In this document: piece after piece, positions 35,332 to 47,318 of the stretch | How the letters are laid out: every line of letters begins with the position of its first letter | Numbering within the stretch: the first letter of the stretch is position 1 | NCBI GenBank assembly: GCA_030427445.1 | Contig: JAUIBQ010000007.1 | Location: 1 to 47,318, forward strand | Reading direction: 5' to 3' | From: a bacterium | Lineage (GTDB): Bacteria > Patescibacteriota > Saccharimonadia > Saccharimonadales > SZUA-47 | DNA length: 47,318 bases | The notes under the pieces: generated by a model | What the model saw: only the letters and a program-made list of their open reading frames with translations | What the model was told of the DNA's origin: nothing | Database searches by the model: none | Position numbers and translations under genes: made by a program

Positions 35332-35640
35332 ATGAATAATAATCAAACAGACGACCACATTCTGCCTACACCGGCTGCAAATCCAGCGACTTCTAGCAAT
35401 GGAGCCGCCCAGTCTGCTCCTGCTATGACTCAAGCAGGTCAACAATACACAGGTTCGCAAACTGATACTCCAATTCGTGCAGATGATATCGATCTAATAG
35501 AAAAAGCATGGGTAACAAAGGCGAAGTCAATTGTAGATGCAACGGTAGGTGATCCTAAACGACAAAGTAATGAACTAAATAAAATGAAGTCAGATTACAT
35601 CTCCAAGAGATTCAATAAGGAGCTGCCAGGAAATGACTAA
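35332..35640 (+). CDS. hypothetical protein
   Basis: 102-aa ORF directly upstream of the HerA/TraG-like ATPase gene. Confidence 0.6.
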   Translation: MNNNQTDDHILPTPAANPATSSNGAAQSAPAMTQAGQQYTGSQTDTPIRADDIDLIEKAWVTKAKSIVDATVGDPKRQSNELNKMKSDYISKRFNKELPGND

Positions 35641-35667
35641 AGCTCTAAACAGTACGGAGTCTGTTAC

Positions 35668-38403
35668 ATGATTTTTGCTGTGATTATGATTAGTCTAGTT
35701 GTTTTGCTGATCTTGGTAGGATTTATTACGTATTACTCAGTTAGAAAGTCTTGGCGAGAACAAAAGAACTTCGAGCGTGGTCTTAAGATGGTACCTCTTT
35801 GGATCCATTTACCTCCGCAGAGTTCAGATATCGAGGGTGGAGGTCGAGATGAAAGAGACGTACATGACGAAACAATCTCAAAGGCACAGACACTATATGG
35901 CATCATAGCTAGCTCATATCAAAAAGGGTTCAAGAATACGTTTTATGGTCAACGACATATAGGATTCGAAATAGTCGCTCAGGGTGGGTTCGTGAAGTTT
36001 TATGCTGTTGTGCCAGTTTCTATGATAGAGCTTGTCCAGCAAGCGGTTACAAGTGCATATCCGTCAGCACGACTTGAAGAAGTTCCAGAGCACAACATAT
36101 TTAACGATAAAGGCAAAACCATAGGAACCGTGGGTGGTGAGCTGCATCTAAAAGAAGATGCTTCGCAGCCTATCGCAACATACCAAGAGATGCGACGCGA
36201 CTCGATGCAGTCGTTACTGAACGCACTTTCTGGTATGGATAAAGAAGATGGTGCTGCTGTTCAGATATTGATTCGCCCATCCCACCCGATGTGGCGTAAA
36301 AACTCACTGGCGAAAGCCGAGAAAAAGCGCAAAGGAAAAGATTCGAAAAGTGGGGCTACTAAGGTTATGACAGGGTGGTTCAGCGACTTACTATACGCAC
36401 CTGTAAAGCCACCGGAAGAGCGTGAAAAAGAAAAGAAAGAAGAAGACAAATCGCTCTCGAGTAGTGACCAGGCGTTAGTTGAGTCAATTGAAGAGAAGGC
36501 GCGTCATGCAACTTTTGAAAGTCAAATACGGGTAGTTACGTCCTCGGCAAATCACCAAAAAGCGCAATCATTATATAACTCAATCATCGCCACATTCTCG
36601 CTTTTTGATTCTCCAGGTAGAAATGGTTTTAAGGTTAGTAATACAAAGGATATAGATGAATTCATTACGGGCTATTTGTTACGAATTTTCCCTCAGGAAG
36701 CAACCAAGCTCGTCTTGAATACGGTTGAGCTTTCAACATTGTTCCACTTCCCAGCGCAGAATAGTATTCCAACGACACAGTTAGAGCGACAGATGTCTAA
36801 GCAAGTCGACGGTCCGCGAAACGTGCCGGAAGAAGGACTCGCACTCGGGTATAACGTATTCCGCGGGACTAAAAAGAAGATTAATCTAGACGAAGAGGAC
36901 AGAAGACGGCATATTTATTCAGTTGGACAGACTGGAACTGGTAAGTCGACTTTTCTAGAGAACCTTGCAGTTCAAGACATGATAAATGGTGCAGGCTTTG
37001 CATTTATCGATCCTCACGGAGATAGCGCTGAAAAACTATTATCAATGGTGCCGAAAGAGCGTGCTGAGGACGTGATTTATTTCTCTCCTGCTGATATGGA
37101 TTACCCACTTGGCCTTAATCTTTTTGAATTCCAGAATCCAGAGCAGAAAGACTTTATTATCCAAGAAGCGATAAATATGCTTTATAAGCTATACGATCCG
37201 CAAAGACAGGGGATTATCGGTCCAAGGTTCGAGCGCATATTCACTAACTGTGCTCAGCTTTTGATGGCAGATCCGAACGGCGGTACGTTTATCGATGTGC
37301 CGAAATTGTTAATCGATCCAGACTTCATGAAACCAAAACTGAAGTATACAGATGACCAGAACGTGATCGACTTCTGGACTAAAGAGTGGCCAAACTCACA
37401 GCGTTCTAATGAGGCTGGAGAAGTGACAAGTTGGGTGGTGAGTAAGTTTGGTGCTTTTTTGAGCAATGAAATGATGCGCAATATCGTAGGCCAAAATAAG
37501 AGTTCGTTCAGTATTCCAGACATTATGAATAATAAAAAAATATTGCTAGTGAACCTTTCAAAAGGTCGGCTAGGAGAGCTTAACTCCAAATTACTAGGAA
37601 TGATATTTGTGATGAAGTTCCAGGCTGCGGCTATGGATAGAGCGAATATATTAGAGTCAGAACGTACTGATTTTGGCCTGTACGTTGATGAGTTTCAGAA
37701 CTTCTCGACCGATTCTTTTGCAAGTATATTAAGTGAAGCACGAAAGTATCGACTTAATTTGATTGTTGCAAACCAGTTTACGACACAGCTAACTGAAGAA
37801 ATTCGTGATGCTGTATTTGGTAACGTTGGTACGATAGTGTGTTTCCGTGTGGGTACGCAAGACGCTGACTTCTTGGCGAAGCAATTTGCACCTATGTTTG
37901 ATATCGATGACTTGCAGCGCATCCCTAACTATAATGCAGTTCTCAGGATGCTTATTCGCGGCGTTCCAACACAAGCCTTTAGCATGGCGACGCTTCCGCC
38001 ACTTGGAGTAGAGAATCGTGAACTTGGTGACGCCCTTAAGCAGCTCTCAGCAGCGAAATACGGTCGACCCAGGGCTATTGTCGAAAAAGAGATAATGGAC
38101 AGAATAAGGACGCCTGAGAAGCCTGAGGGGGTGTCAGCAAGTGCTACACCAACAGCTCCAAAGCAACCTAGCACGGGTTCTTCTTTCCTCGATGATTGGC
38201 TTGATAAAAAAGATAAGCCATTAGCACCTCGCCAAAGTCCATTTAATAATGCGCAGCAACCTCCTCAAACACAAGTTCAGCCAGCTCAAACTACGACTCA
38301 GCAACCTCAGCCTCCTCAGGTACAGCCCGTGCAAAACGACACAAGAAACGACTCGGTCTTATCGACTGACAGTGGAGCTGACCAGACAATCTCTATTAGG
38401 TAA
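35668..38403 (+). CDS. HerA/VirD4(TraG)-like type IV secretion/DNA-transfer ATPase
   Basis: N-terminal TM; YSVGQTGTGKSTFLENLAVQDMINGAGFAFIDPHGD Walker A; LYVDEFQNFSTDSFASILSEARKYRLNLIVANQFTTQL Walker B. Confidence 0.88.
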   Translation: MIFAVIMISLVVLLILVGFITYYSVRKSWREQKNFERGLKMVPLWIHLPPQSSDIEGGGRDERDVHDETISKAQTLYGIIASSYQKGFKNTFYGQRHIGFEIVAQGGFVKFYAVVPVSMIELVQQAVTSAYPSARLEEVPEHNIFNDKGKTIGTVGGELHLKEDASQPIATYQEMRRDSMQSLLNALSGMDKEDGAAVQILIRPSHPMWRKNSLAKAEKKRKGKDSKSGATKVMTGWFSDLLYAPVKPPEEREKEKKEEDKSLSSSDQALVESIEEKARHATFESQIRVVTSSANHQKAQSLYNSIIATFSLFDSPGRNGFKVSNTKDIDEFITGYLLRIFPQEATKLVLNTVELSTLFHFPAQNSIPTTQLERQMSKQVDGPRNVPEEGLALGYNVFRGTKKKINLDEEDRRRHIYSVGQTGTGKSTFLENLAVQDMINGAGFAFIDPHGDSAEKLLSMVPKERAEDVIYFSPADMDYPLGLNLFEFQNPEQKDFIIQEAINMLYKLYDPQRQGIIGPRFERIFTNCAQLLMADPNGGTFIDVPKLLIDPDFMKPKLKYTDDQNVIDFWTKEWPNSQRSNEAGEVTSWVVSKFGAFLSNEMMRNIVGQNKSSFSIPDIMNNKKILLVNLSKGRLGELNSKLLGMIFVMKFQAAAMDRANILESERTDFGLYVDEFQNFSTDSFASILSEARKYRLNLIVANQFTTQLTEEIRDAVFGNVGTIVCFRVGTQDADFLAKQFAPMFDIDDLQRIPNYNAVLRMLIRGVPTQAFSMATLPPLGVENRELGDALKQLSAAKYGRPRAIVEKEIMDRIRTPEKPEGVSASATPTAPKQPSTGSSFLDDWLDKKDKPLAPRQSPFNNAQQPPQTQVQPAQTTTQQPQPPQVQPVQNDTRNDSVLSTDSGADQTISIR

Positions 38404-38410
38404 GTTAACT

Positions 38411-38971
38411 TCACCTACTTTTTAGTTTTAGGAGTGCTTCAAGGCTTACACCAAAGACCATGCCAATGACGAACATCATAATGACTACTAAGTAGTTGTA
38501 TTCATAGCCGTAGTGTCTCGTAATCCAAAGTAATGCAGAAGTGCCTAGTAATGAGAAGAAAGCTCCTCCGAGGACACTAGAAGGACGTGCAATGGTCTTG
38601 CCGGCTACTTCACTGGTTTTATCAATGACAGGGTTGTGAATAACTTTGCTTAGTGGTTTCTCGATAGGATTGAGTTTTTTACGTACACGGGTCATTGTAC
38701 GAGAAAACGATACGGCCTGTTCATTACCATGAATACGTCGTTCTTGGTTCTTTTGTGGATGTTGTTCACCGTGTGATTTTAATCGCTCTGAAGGAGTGGA
38801 AAGTTTTTCAATGACAGACTTAGCGTGCTCAGCTTGCTCCTGTGATTGAGCTTTACTTGCTTCAGTCGCTTCTTTTTCTATTTTGTTTTTCAGTCGATCA
38901 AGATGCTCACTCTGTTCATGCTCGTGTGAGTGATGATGAGCCTCGTGTTGGCGGGAAAGTTTCTCAGCCAT
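38411..38971 (-). CDS. membrane protein with His-rich N-terminus
   Basis: MAEKLSRQHEAHHHSHEHEQSEHLD and two C-terminal TM segments. Confidence 0.65.
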   Translation of the reverse strand: MAEKLSRQHEAHHHSHEHEQSEHLDRLKNKIEKEATEASKAQSQEQAEHAKSVIEKLSTPSERLKSHGEQHPQKNQERRIHGNEQAVSFSRTMTRVRKKLNPIEKPLSKVIHNPVIDKTSEVAGKTIARPSSVLGGAFFSLLGTSALLWITRHYGYEYNYLVVIMMFVIGMVFGVSLEALLKLKSR

Positions 38972-38974
38972 ATC

Positions 38975-41530
38975 CTAAATGCCTCCTGTTGTTATGAAAT
39001 CATTACGAATAATTGAAAGTTCTTTACGCAATAATCGTGAGCGAGCGTAGAAGTAACCTACGACAAACGTGATGCTCATACCGCCGATTAAACTTGCGCC
39101 AGGACCTGTGTTAGGTAGGGTTTCAACACCTTTTACAGCAGGGCATGCTACTTTGAGTGACACTTCATTTCCGTATTCGTTACTAATCTCACAGTCGTAA
39201 GCTGTGCCTAATGTAGATGGGCTATTTGTTGCAGGTATTGTCTCTTTCATCTTTACTTTGAATGAGTGATGAACGCTCGTATTTGCAGGTATTGTGACGT
39301 TTTTCCAGACGACTTCTTGGTGCTCCTCGTCGTACTCACCACCTTGTTCTTTGAGGTAGGTCAAGTCTAGGTCTGCGTAATCAAGTATATCGCCGATGTA
39401 GTCTCGTATTTCTAGGCCATCTCTTGAATAATTTAAGGTGTTATTTGTTGTGAGTGTATACAACAACTCGTCGTCTGATCGAACTCGTGAACTTGGATCA
39501 ATCGTTTGAGCCTCATCAAGTTTCTGTGTAAGATTCACCACCGATTTCTCCTCGGTTATAGGTGCGTCAAAATCCACTTCTTCTTCACAATCAACTCGAC
39601 GATCTTCAGTTTCTTCCTGACCAGTAATGCGGTAGTAAACGGTAGCAGTCATGATGTATCTGCCAGGTTTATATGTGTGCTCGACCGTGTCAGAGAACTC
39701 ATTACTCTCTCTGGACGCTGTCGCCGTATCTCCAAAGTCATAGTCGTATCGTGAGACAGATGTGTTTCCTTTATTACTACTTGTTACTTCAGTTGTGAAT
39801 GTCGCTTTCTTTGTCTCTTGGTCAAACACTCCATTTGTAACTTCACAAGCTACGACAGGCTGTGTGCAGTTTTCATCACGCTCGTCCGGGATGGATGGGT
39901 CGTACTGACATGGAATGATAACGGTGAAGCATTCTCGGCTCGTTTTCTTAGATGCATTTGAAGCGACGATACTACTTGCGTTACATACTTCATCACCTGA
40001 CTTCACGGAGTCTTTTAGTCTTACGTGCACGCGTATAACTTTGTTGCTATAGCCTAGTACTGAATGGCGCAGTTCAATTTTACCGAGACCTTTGTCAGCT
40101 ATTTCTGGGTCTACACTAATCAGTTCTACAAAATTTGTGTTCAATGTATCAGCGATGACAACATCTCTCGCAGCAGAACCGTTAACGGTATTGCCATACT
40201 CTATTGCGTAGGTAAGCTGGTCACCTGGGAGGTAGTTACTTTTTTTGTTCAATACCGATTTACGGATGTATAGGGAAGGGTCTGGTTCCGGCATCTTACA
40301 ATTTGGATCTTCTGCCCAAAGGTCTGTTAGTCCTGTGTAGACACATGGTTTACATCGTGGATCGTCTTTATTTAAGTTTGGATTGTATTCACATTTTTCT
40401 GGGGGAGCTTCTCGTCGAATACTTGCTTCGCAAGATGATGAGTGTTCGAGCCATTGCCCATTGTCGCGATCAAGTAAGCGGATAACAATCTTATCACTTA
40501 AGTCCGAAACAGCTACGTTTAGTTGCACAGTAAAATCAGATGTTTGAGCTGACGTTACATAGTATCTCTTGTACGTGTTGCCGTCGAGGTCCCATTTAAA
40601 CTGATAAAATCCAACACCTTTGATCCCAGTATTTAGAGGAGTGTAGTTTGAGCTGGTATCGGGTGCTGTGTGTGGCGGTGCACTAATGAGGGCTTGATCG
40701 TCAACATTCCATAGTCGATTTGCCCCTTTGTGTGTGACGCCGATATGCAATCCTTTGCCTTTACCGCTTGCACTTCCAGCTTGAATTTTTGTATTTTTTG
40801 CAAGACTTATAGAAACCGGGATTGTTGCTGAGGTGGCATCACGACCAATTGTGATCGGTCCTGCTACTTCGCAGGCTGCACCGATAACTGGTTTTTTAGG
40901 TGGAGGTGGAACATAACGACCGACTGTCGTAAAGTTTCCGCAATCAAGAAGTATGTAGAACGTTGCACCAGTGGCAGCAATTGTTCCTTGAAGCGCATAG
41001 TAGTGATTACACGAATTCACGATATCCCATGCCTTAAGATCTCTCTGATAAATATTTCTGCCAGGCTGGTATTCAATTGCGACTTGAGAGTTTTTGTATT
41101 GATCAGCTACTTTTGAGTAGCCAGAAAGAGAGTTTCTGCCTGTAGTCCACCAATCTTGTCCGTCGCATGAACTGATCCGTACATGTTTTGATTGAGTGTT
41201 AGCTATGTTTGCAATATCTTGTTTTGTTACACCGAAATAGCCATAAATATCTTTAACGTCTGTACTGTCCCAAGCTCCTACAATAAGATTTACATTAGAG
41301 CGAACAGAGTTATTTGTTGTTAGGCCATCAAATATGTGATTTGAGCTGGACGCCAAAGATTTCTGTGGCGGAGCTACTACTGCGATTGTTTGAACCACCA
41401 TTGCGAGTGCTATGAACACAAAACTTAGACGCCTCAATGCGTTTTCTTGCTTGATACGGTTTGCGTAGAATCCAACCTGGTTGATAAGGCCAGGATTGAA
41501 GTTGAGGTTTGAGACGAGTTTGTTGAACAT
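38975..41530 (-). CDS. large surface protein with DUF11/PKD-like repeats and LPNTG anchor
   Basis: N-terminal signal/TM, repeat-like beta domains, C-terminal LPNTGPGASLIGGMSITFVVGYFYARSRLLRKE. Confidence 0.85.
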   Translation of the reverse strand: MFNKLVSNLNFNPGLINQVGFYANRIKQENALRRLSFVFIALAMVVQTIAVVAPPQKSLASSSNHIFDGLTTNNSVRSNVNLIVGAWDSTDVKDIYGYFGVTKQDIANIANTQSKHVRISSCDGQDWWTTGRNSLSGYSKVADQYKNSQVAIEYQPGRNIYQRDLKAWDIVNSCNHYYALQGTIAATGATFYILLDCGNFTTVGRYVPPPPKKPVIGAACEVAGPITIGRDATSATIPVSISLAKNTKIQAGSASGKGKGLHIGVTHKGANRLWNVDDQALISAPPHTAPDTSSNYTPLNTGIKGVGFYQFKWDLDGNTYKRYYVTSAQTSDFTVQLNVAVSDLSDKIVIRLLDRDNGQWLEHSSSCEASIRREAPPEKCEYNPNLNKDDPRCKPCVYTGLTDLWAEDPNCKMPEPDPSLYIRKSVLNKKSNYLPGDQLTYAIEYGNTVNGSAARDVVIADTLNTNFVELISVDPEIADKGLGKIELRHSVLGYSNKVIRVHVRLKDSVKSGDEVCNASSIVASNASKKTSRECFTVIIPCQYDPSIPDERDENCTQPVVACEVTNGVFDQETKKATFTTEVTSSNKGNTSVSRYDYDFGDTATASRESNEFSDTVEHTYKPGRYIMTATVYYRITGQEETEDRRVDCEEEVDFDAPITEEKSVVNLTQKLDEAQTIDPSSRVRSDDELLYTLTTNNTLNYSRDGLEIRDYIGDILDYADLDLTYLKEQGGEYDEEHQEVVWKNVTIPANTSVHHSFKVKMKETIPATNSPSTLGTAYDCEISNEYGNEVSLKVACPAVKGVETLPNTGPGASLIGGMSITFVVGYFYARSRLLRKELSIIRNDFITTGGI

Positions 41531-41698
41531 TTTTTGTTTACTTTTTAGTTATGTTAATAGATATATTTAACCATAAGTTTAATTGTTCAATCAAGTGTTT
41601 GTTGTATGATACAGGGGCTTTGATTATAATAGTTTGTGTAATCAGTAAATTTTCACTAATTTACGACGTAGAGACAAAGATTAAAAGAGGGTTAGTAA

Positions 41699-43672
<1,974 letters not shown>

Positions 43673-43673
43673 T

Positions 43674-46247
43674 ATGGCTGACGAAGAAAACAAGAAGAAC
43701 CTTGAAGAAACCAACGTTCCAGTTGTTGAGGGCGAAATTATTCAGGAAGATGACAGCCACTCTCGAATAGTCGAGCGCGAAACTGTCGAGCGGGTGATGG
43801 AGGACAGTTACCTCCGTTATTCTATGAGCGTTATCGTTGAGCGTGCCTTGCCAGATGTACGAGATGGTTTAAAGCCGGTTCACCGACGAATCCTTTACTC
43901 AATGGACAAAAATGGCTGGCGATCGACAGCGAAATTCGTTAAAAGTGCTCGTGTAGTTGGTGACGTTATTGGTAAGTACCACCCGCACGGTGATAGTTCA
44001 ATCTATGATTCGATGGTTCGTCTAGCGCAGCCATGGTCAATGCGTCACACTCTTGTACGCGGACAAGGTAACTTTGGTTCAATGGATGGTGATCCACCAG
44101 CTGCGTATCGATATACCGAAGCGAAAATGGAAAAAATCGCTGAAGAACTTATCAGTGACATCAGTAAAGATACGGTAGATTTCCGAGATAACTTTGATGG
44201 GTCTGAGAGAGAGCCTAGTGTACTTCCAGGTAAACTACCAAACCTTTTGTTGAATGGACAGCTCGGTATCGCTGTCGGTATGGCGACGAACATCCCTCCG
44301 CATAATCTCGGTGAAGTGCTTGATGCGACTATCCATCAGATAGAAAATCCTGAAGCTACAGTGGACGACTTGCTTGAGTTTGTGCAAGGCCCGGATTTCC
44401 CGACTGGCGGTATTTTATACGGAAAAGAAAGCCTTCGAAACGCCTATGCGACAGGTCGTGGCGGTGTCATGATGCGTGGTGTTGCAGAAGTAGTAGAGAA
44501 CGCAAAAGGGAAGCAGCAGATTGTTATTAGTGAAATCCCATACGGATTGAATAAAGCCTCTCTTCTTGAGAAAATTGCTGACCTCGTGCACGACAAAAAG
44601 GTCGCCGGCATTAGTGGGCTGCGAGACGAGAGTGCACGTGGTGAAGTGAAAATTGTTATCGACCTAAAACGCGATGCATTCCCGAAGAAGCTCTTGAACC
44701 AGCTGTATAAACTAACACCTTTGCAAGGGTCATTTAACTTCAATATGATGGCGCTTGTCGATGGTATCCAGCCACGAGTTTTAGGCTTGCAGGATATTAT
44801 CCAAGAGCACATTAAGCACCGACAAGTTGTCGTGCGTAGACGAACTGAATTCGAGCTGAAAAAAGCGAAAGATCGCGCACATATCTTAGAAGGTCTTAAG
44901 ATCGCACTTGATCATATCGATGAAGTTATCGCGACGATTCGAGCGAGTGAAACAACTGATGAAGCGCAAGCTAATTTGATTAAGAAATTCAAACTTTCTG
45001 AGATTCAGGCAAAAGCTATCTTAGCGATGCAGCTGCGAACACTTGCAGGACTTGAGCGCAAGAAGATTGAAGACGAACTTGCAGAGCTTATGAAGCTGAT
45101 TGCAGAGCTCGAAGCTATTTTGGCAGATGAACAAAAGATTTTAGACATCATCAAAACTGAGTTTAAAGAGCTCAAAGACCAGTATGCGGAAGAACGACGC
45201 ACAAAGATTGTGCCGAACGAACTTGGCAAGATGAGCGATGAAGACTTGATCCCGAACGAGCAAGTTGTTGTGACGATGACGAGTGCGAACTATATCAAGC
45301 GAAGCCCAGAGAGCGAATATCGTAAGCAGGGTCGTGGCGGTAAAGGTAAGCGCGGTATGACAACACGTGATGAAGATATGATTAAGCACCTTGCACTTTC
45401 AAATACACATGACTATCTTCTATTCTTTACAGACAAAGGTCGTGTATTCAGACTCAAGACATACGAAATCCCATCTGCTGGACTTGGCGCGAAAGGTGTC
45501 GCTATCGCAAACATCTTGCAGCTTCACCCAGATGAGCAAATTACGTCGATCAACCCGCATGACGCAAATCCTAAAGATGGCTACTTATTCATGTGTACGA
45601 AGCGCGGAGTCGTGAAGAAGACATCTGTCGAAGCGTATAAGAATGTCCGAAGCAGCGGTCTAATCGCAATTAACCTAGACGAAGGTGATCAGTTGTGGTG
45701 GGTACGATACACGACCGGAGATAACGAAGTAGTTATCAGTACACAGCAAGGCCAGGCTATTCGCTTCCATGAATCCGAAGCACGAGCGATGGGCCGCGTG
45801 GCTCGAGGTGTGCGGGGTATCCGCTTACGAACTGGTGATGAAGTTGTCGGTATGGGTATAGTCGAAGAAGATACGAACATATTTGTAATCAGCGAAAATG
45901 GCTATGGAAAACGTACGAAAGTGAAGCAGTTTACGCCTCATAAGAGGGGTGGAGTCGGTATACGCTCTGCTGTCGTAAATGCTAAGACAGGCAAGCTCGT
46001 CGGTTTTGCAAGTCTGCGAGATGGTGACGATCAAGAGATTATCATTATCTCTAAGCTCGGTCAGACTATCCGCCTTGGGATGCAAGACATACCAGAGATA
46101 GGACGAGCGACTCAAGGAGTGAGAATCATGCGCCTGAAAGATGGTGACAGTGTTGTCTCTATGGGACTCGTGAAAAAGGTTGAAGAGGAAGAAGAAGCTG
46201 ACTCTGATAAGAAAGATGTAAAGCCGAAAGCGAAAGCTAAAAAATAA
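43674..46247 (+). CDS. gyrA: DNA gyrase subunit A
   Basis: [52 protein letters not shown]. Confidence 0.96.
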   Translation: MADEENKKNLEETNVPVVEGEIIQEDDSHSRIVERETVERVMEDSYLRYSMSVIVERALPDVRDGLKPVHRRILYSMDKNGWRSTAKFVKSARVVGDVIGKYHPHGDSSIYDSMVRLAQPWSMRHTLVRGQGNFGSMDGDPPAAYRYTEAKMEKIAEELISDISKDTVDFRDNFDGSEREPSVLPGKLPNLLLNGQLGIAVGMATNIPPHNLGEVLDATIHQIENPEATVDDLLEFVQGPDFPTGGILYGKESLRNAYATGRGGVMMRGVAEVVENAKGKQQIVISEIPYGLNKASLLEKIADLVHDKKVAGISGLRDESARGEVKIVIDLKRDAFPKKLLNQLYKLTPLQGSFNFNMMALVDGIQPRVLGLQDIIQEHIKHRQVVVRRRTEFELKKAKDRAHILEGLKIALDHIDEVIATIRASETTDEAQANLIKKFKLSEIQAKAILAMQLRTLAGLERKKIEDELAELMKLIAELEAILADEQKILDIIKTEFKELKDQYAEERRTKIVPNELGKMSDEDLIPNEQVVVTMTSANYIKRSPESEYRKQGRGGKGKRGMTTRDEDMIKHLALSNTHDYLLFFTDKGRVFRLKTYEIPSAGLGAKGVAIANILQLHPDEQITSINPHDANPKDGYLFMCTKRGVVKKTSVEAYKNVRSSGLIAINLDEGDQLWWVRYTTGDNEVVISTQQGQAIRFHESEARAMGRVARGVRGIRLRTGDEVVGMGIVEEDTNIFVISENGYGKRTKVKQFTPHKRGGVGIRSAVVNAKTGKLVGFASLRDGDDQEIIIISKLGQTIRLGMQDIPEIGRATQGVRIMRLKDGDSVVSMGLVKKVEEEEEADSDKKDVKPKAKAKK

Positions 46248-46285
46248 TAGTTGAAATAATTACTACGATATCAGCAAAAATGATG

Positions 46286-46314
46286 TTGACGTAGGAGTTA
46301 TTTGTCTGTAGACT
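46286..46314 (+). promoter_or_regulatory. rRNA promoter
   Basis: TTGACG-N17-TAGACT upstream of 16S. Confidence 0.65.
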
Positions 46315-46537
46315 GTACATTCAGCGTTTGAGAGTACATTGCCCACGTGTAATGATTTCTACTCGAGAATGCGTACGTTAAAATCTAAATAGTGCAAATC
46401 AACGTCAATTTACCGTACTTTAGGGTACGGATAAATGGATAAATGTTTTTAATATACTAAGTCAGTATTTTACTGATGCTTAGATCAAGAATATTCATCA
46501 AAGTATGAATGAGAGGTTTACTTCTCATCTGTACATT

Positions 46538-47318
<781 letters not shown>

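Noticed and set aside
44045-44812. Antisense ORFs within gyrA/gyrB and other core genes
   Set aside because: Shadow ORFs opposite strongly conserved coding frames with no independent support.
46418-46436. CCGTAC-tttagg-GTACGG hairpin before 16S
   Set aside because: Short leader hairpin typical of rRNA leader/antitermination or processing regions; not distinctive by itself.

Overview
The window looks like about 47 kb of a Saccharibacteria (TM7, Patescibacteria/CPR) chromosome. This rests on the partial 16S rRNA at the right end and on typical CPR gene content. Ordinary content: type IV pilin-like genes, xer recombinase, ndk, PpiC-type isomerase, HAM1 pyrophosphatase, GT2 glycosyltransferase, ABC-F ATPase, NrdR-like regulator, tgt, thrS, ATL/MGMT, miaA, rpmB, M50 protease, rnpB, rplT-rpmI-infC, comM-like ATPase, a large HerA/TraG-like ATPase, an LPNTG surface protein, gyrB-gyrA and five tRNAs. 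About 6.3-15.6 kb is an accessory region of mostly unrecognised small proteins downstream of a tRNA-Asp whose 3' end is duplicated. The most interesting signals are non-coding: (1) a T-box-like leader of thrS whose UGGA bulge matches the UCCA 3' end of the tRNA-Thr in this window; (2) a compact ~204-nt RNA at 34.69-34.89 kb with a consensus promoter, 5' hairpin, long stem and terminator; (3) several large nested stem-loops in intergenic DNA; (4) a shared CTYATGCTTG -35 box at five accessory-gene promoters; (5) an 18-bp perfect palindrome at an NrdR-like gene, echoed upstream of an unlisted 39-aa ORF; (6) a recurrent CTTA-[AGAARC]-TAAG mini-hairpin repeat. All structures were read by eye and none was folded or searched computationally.
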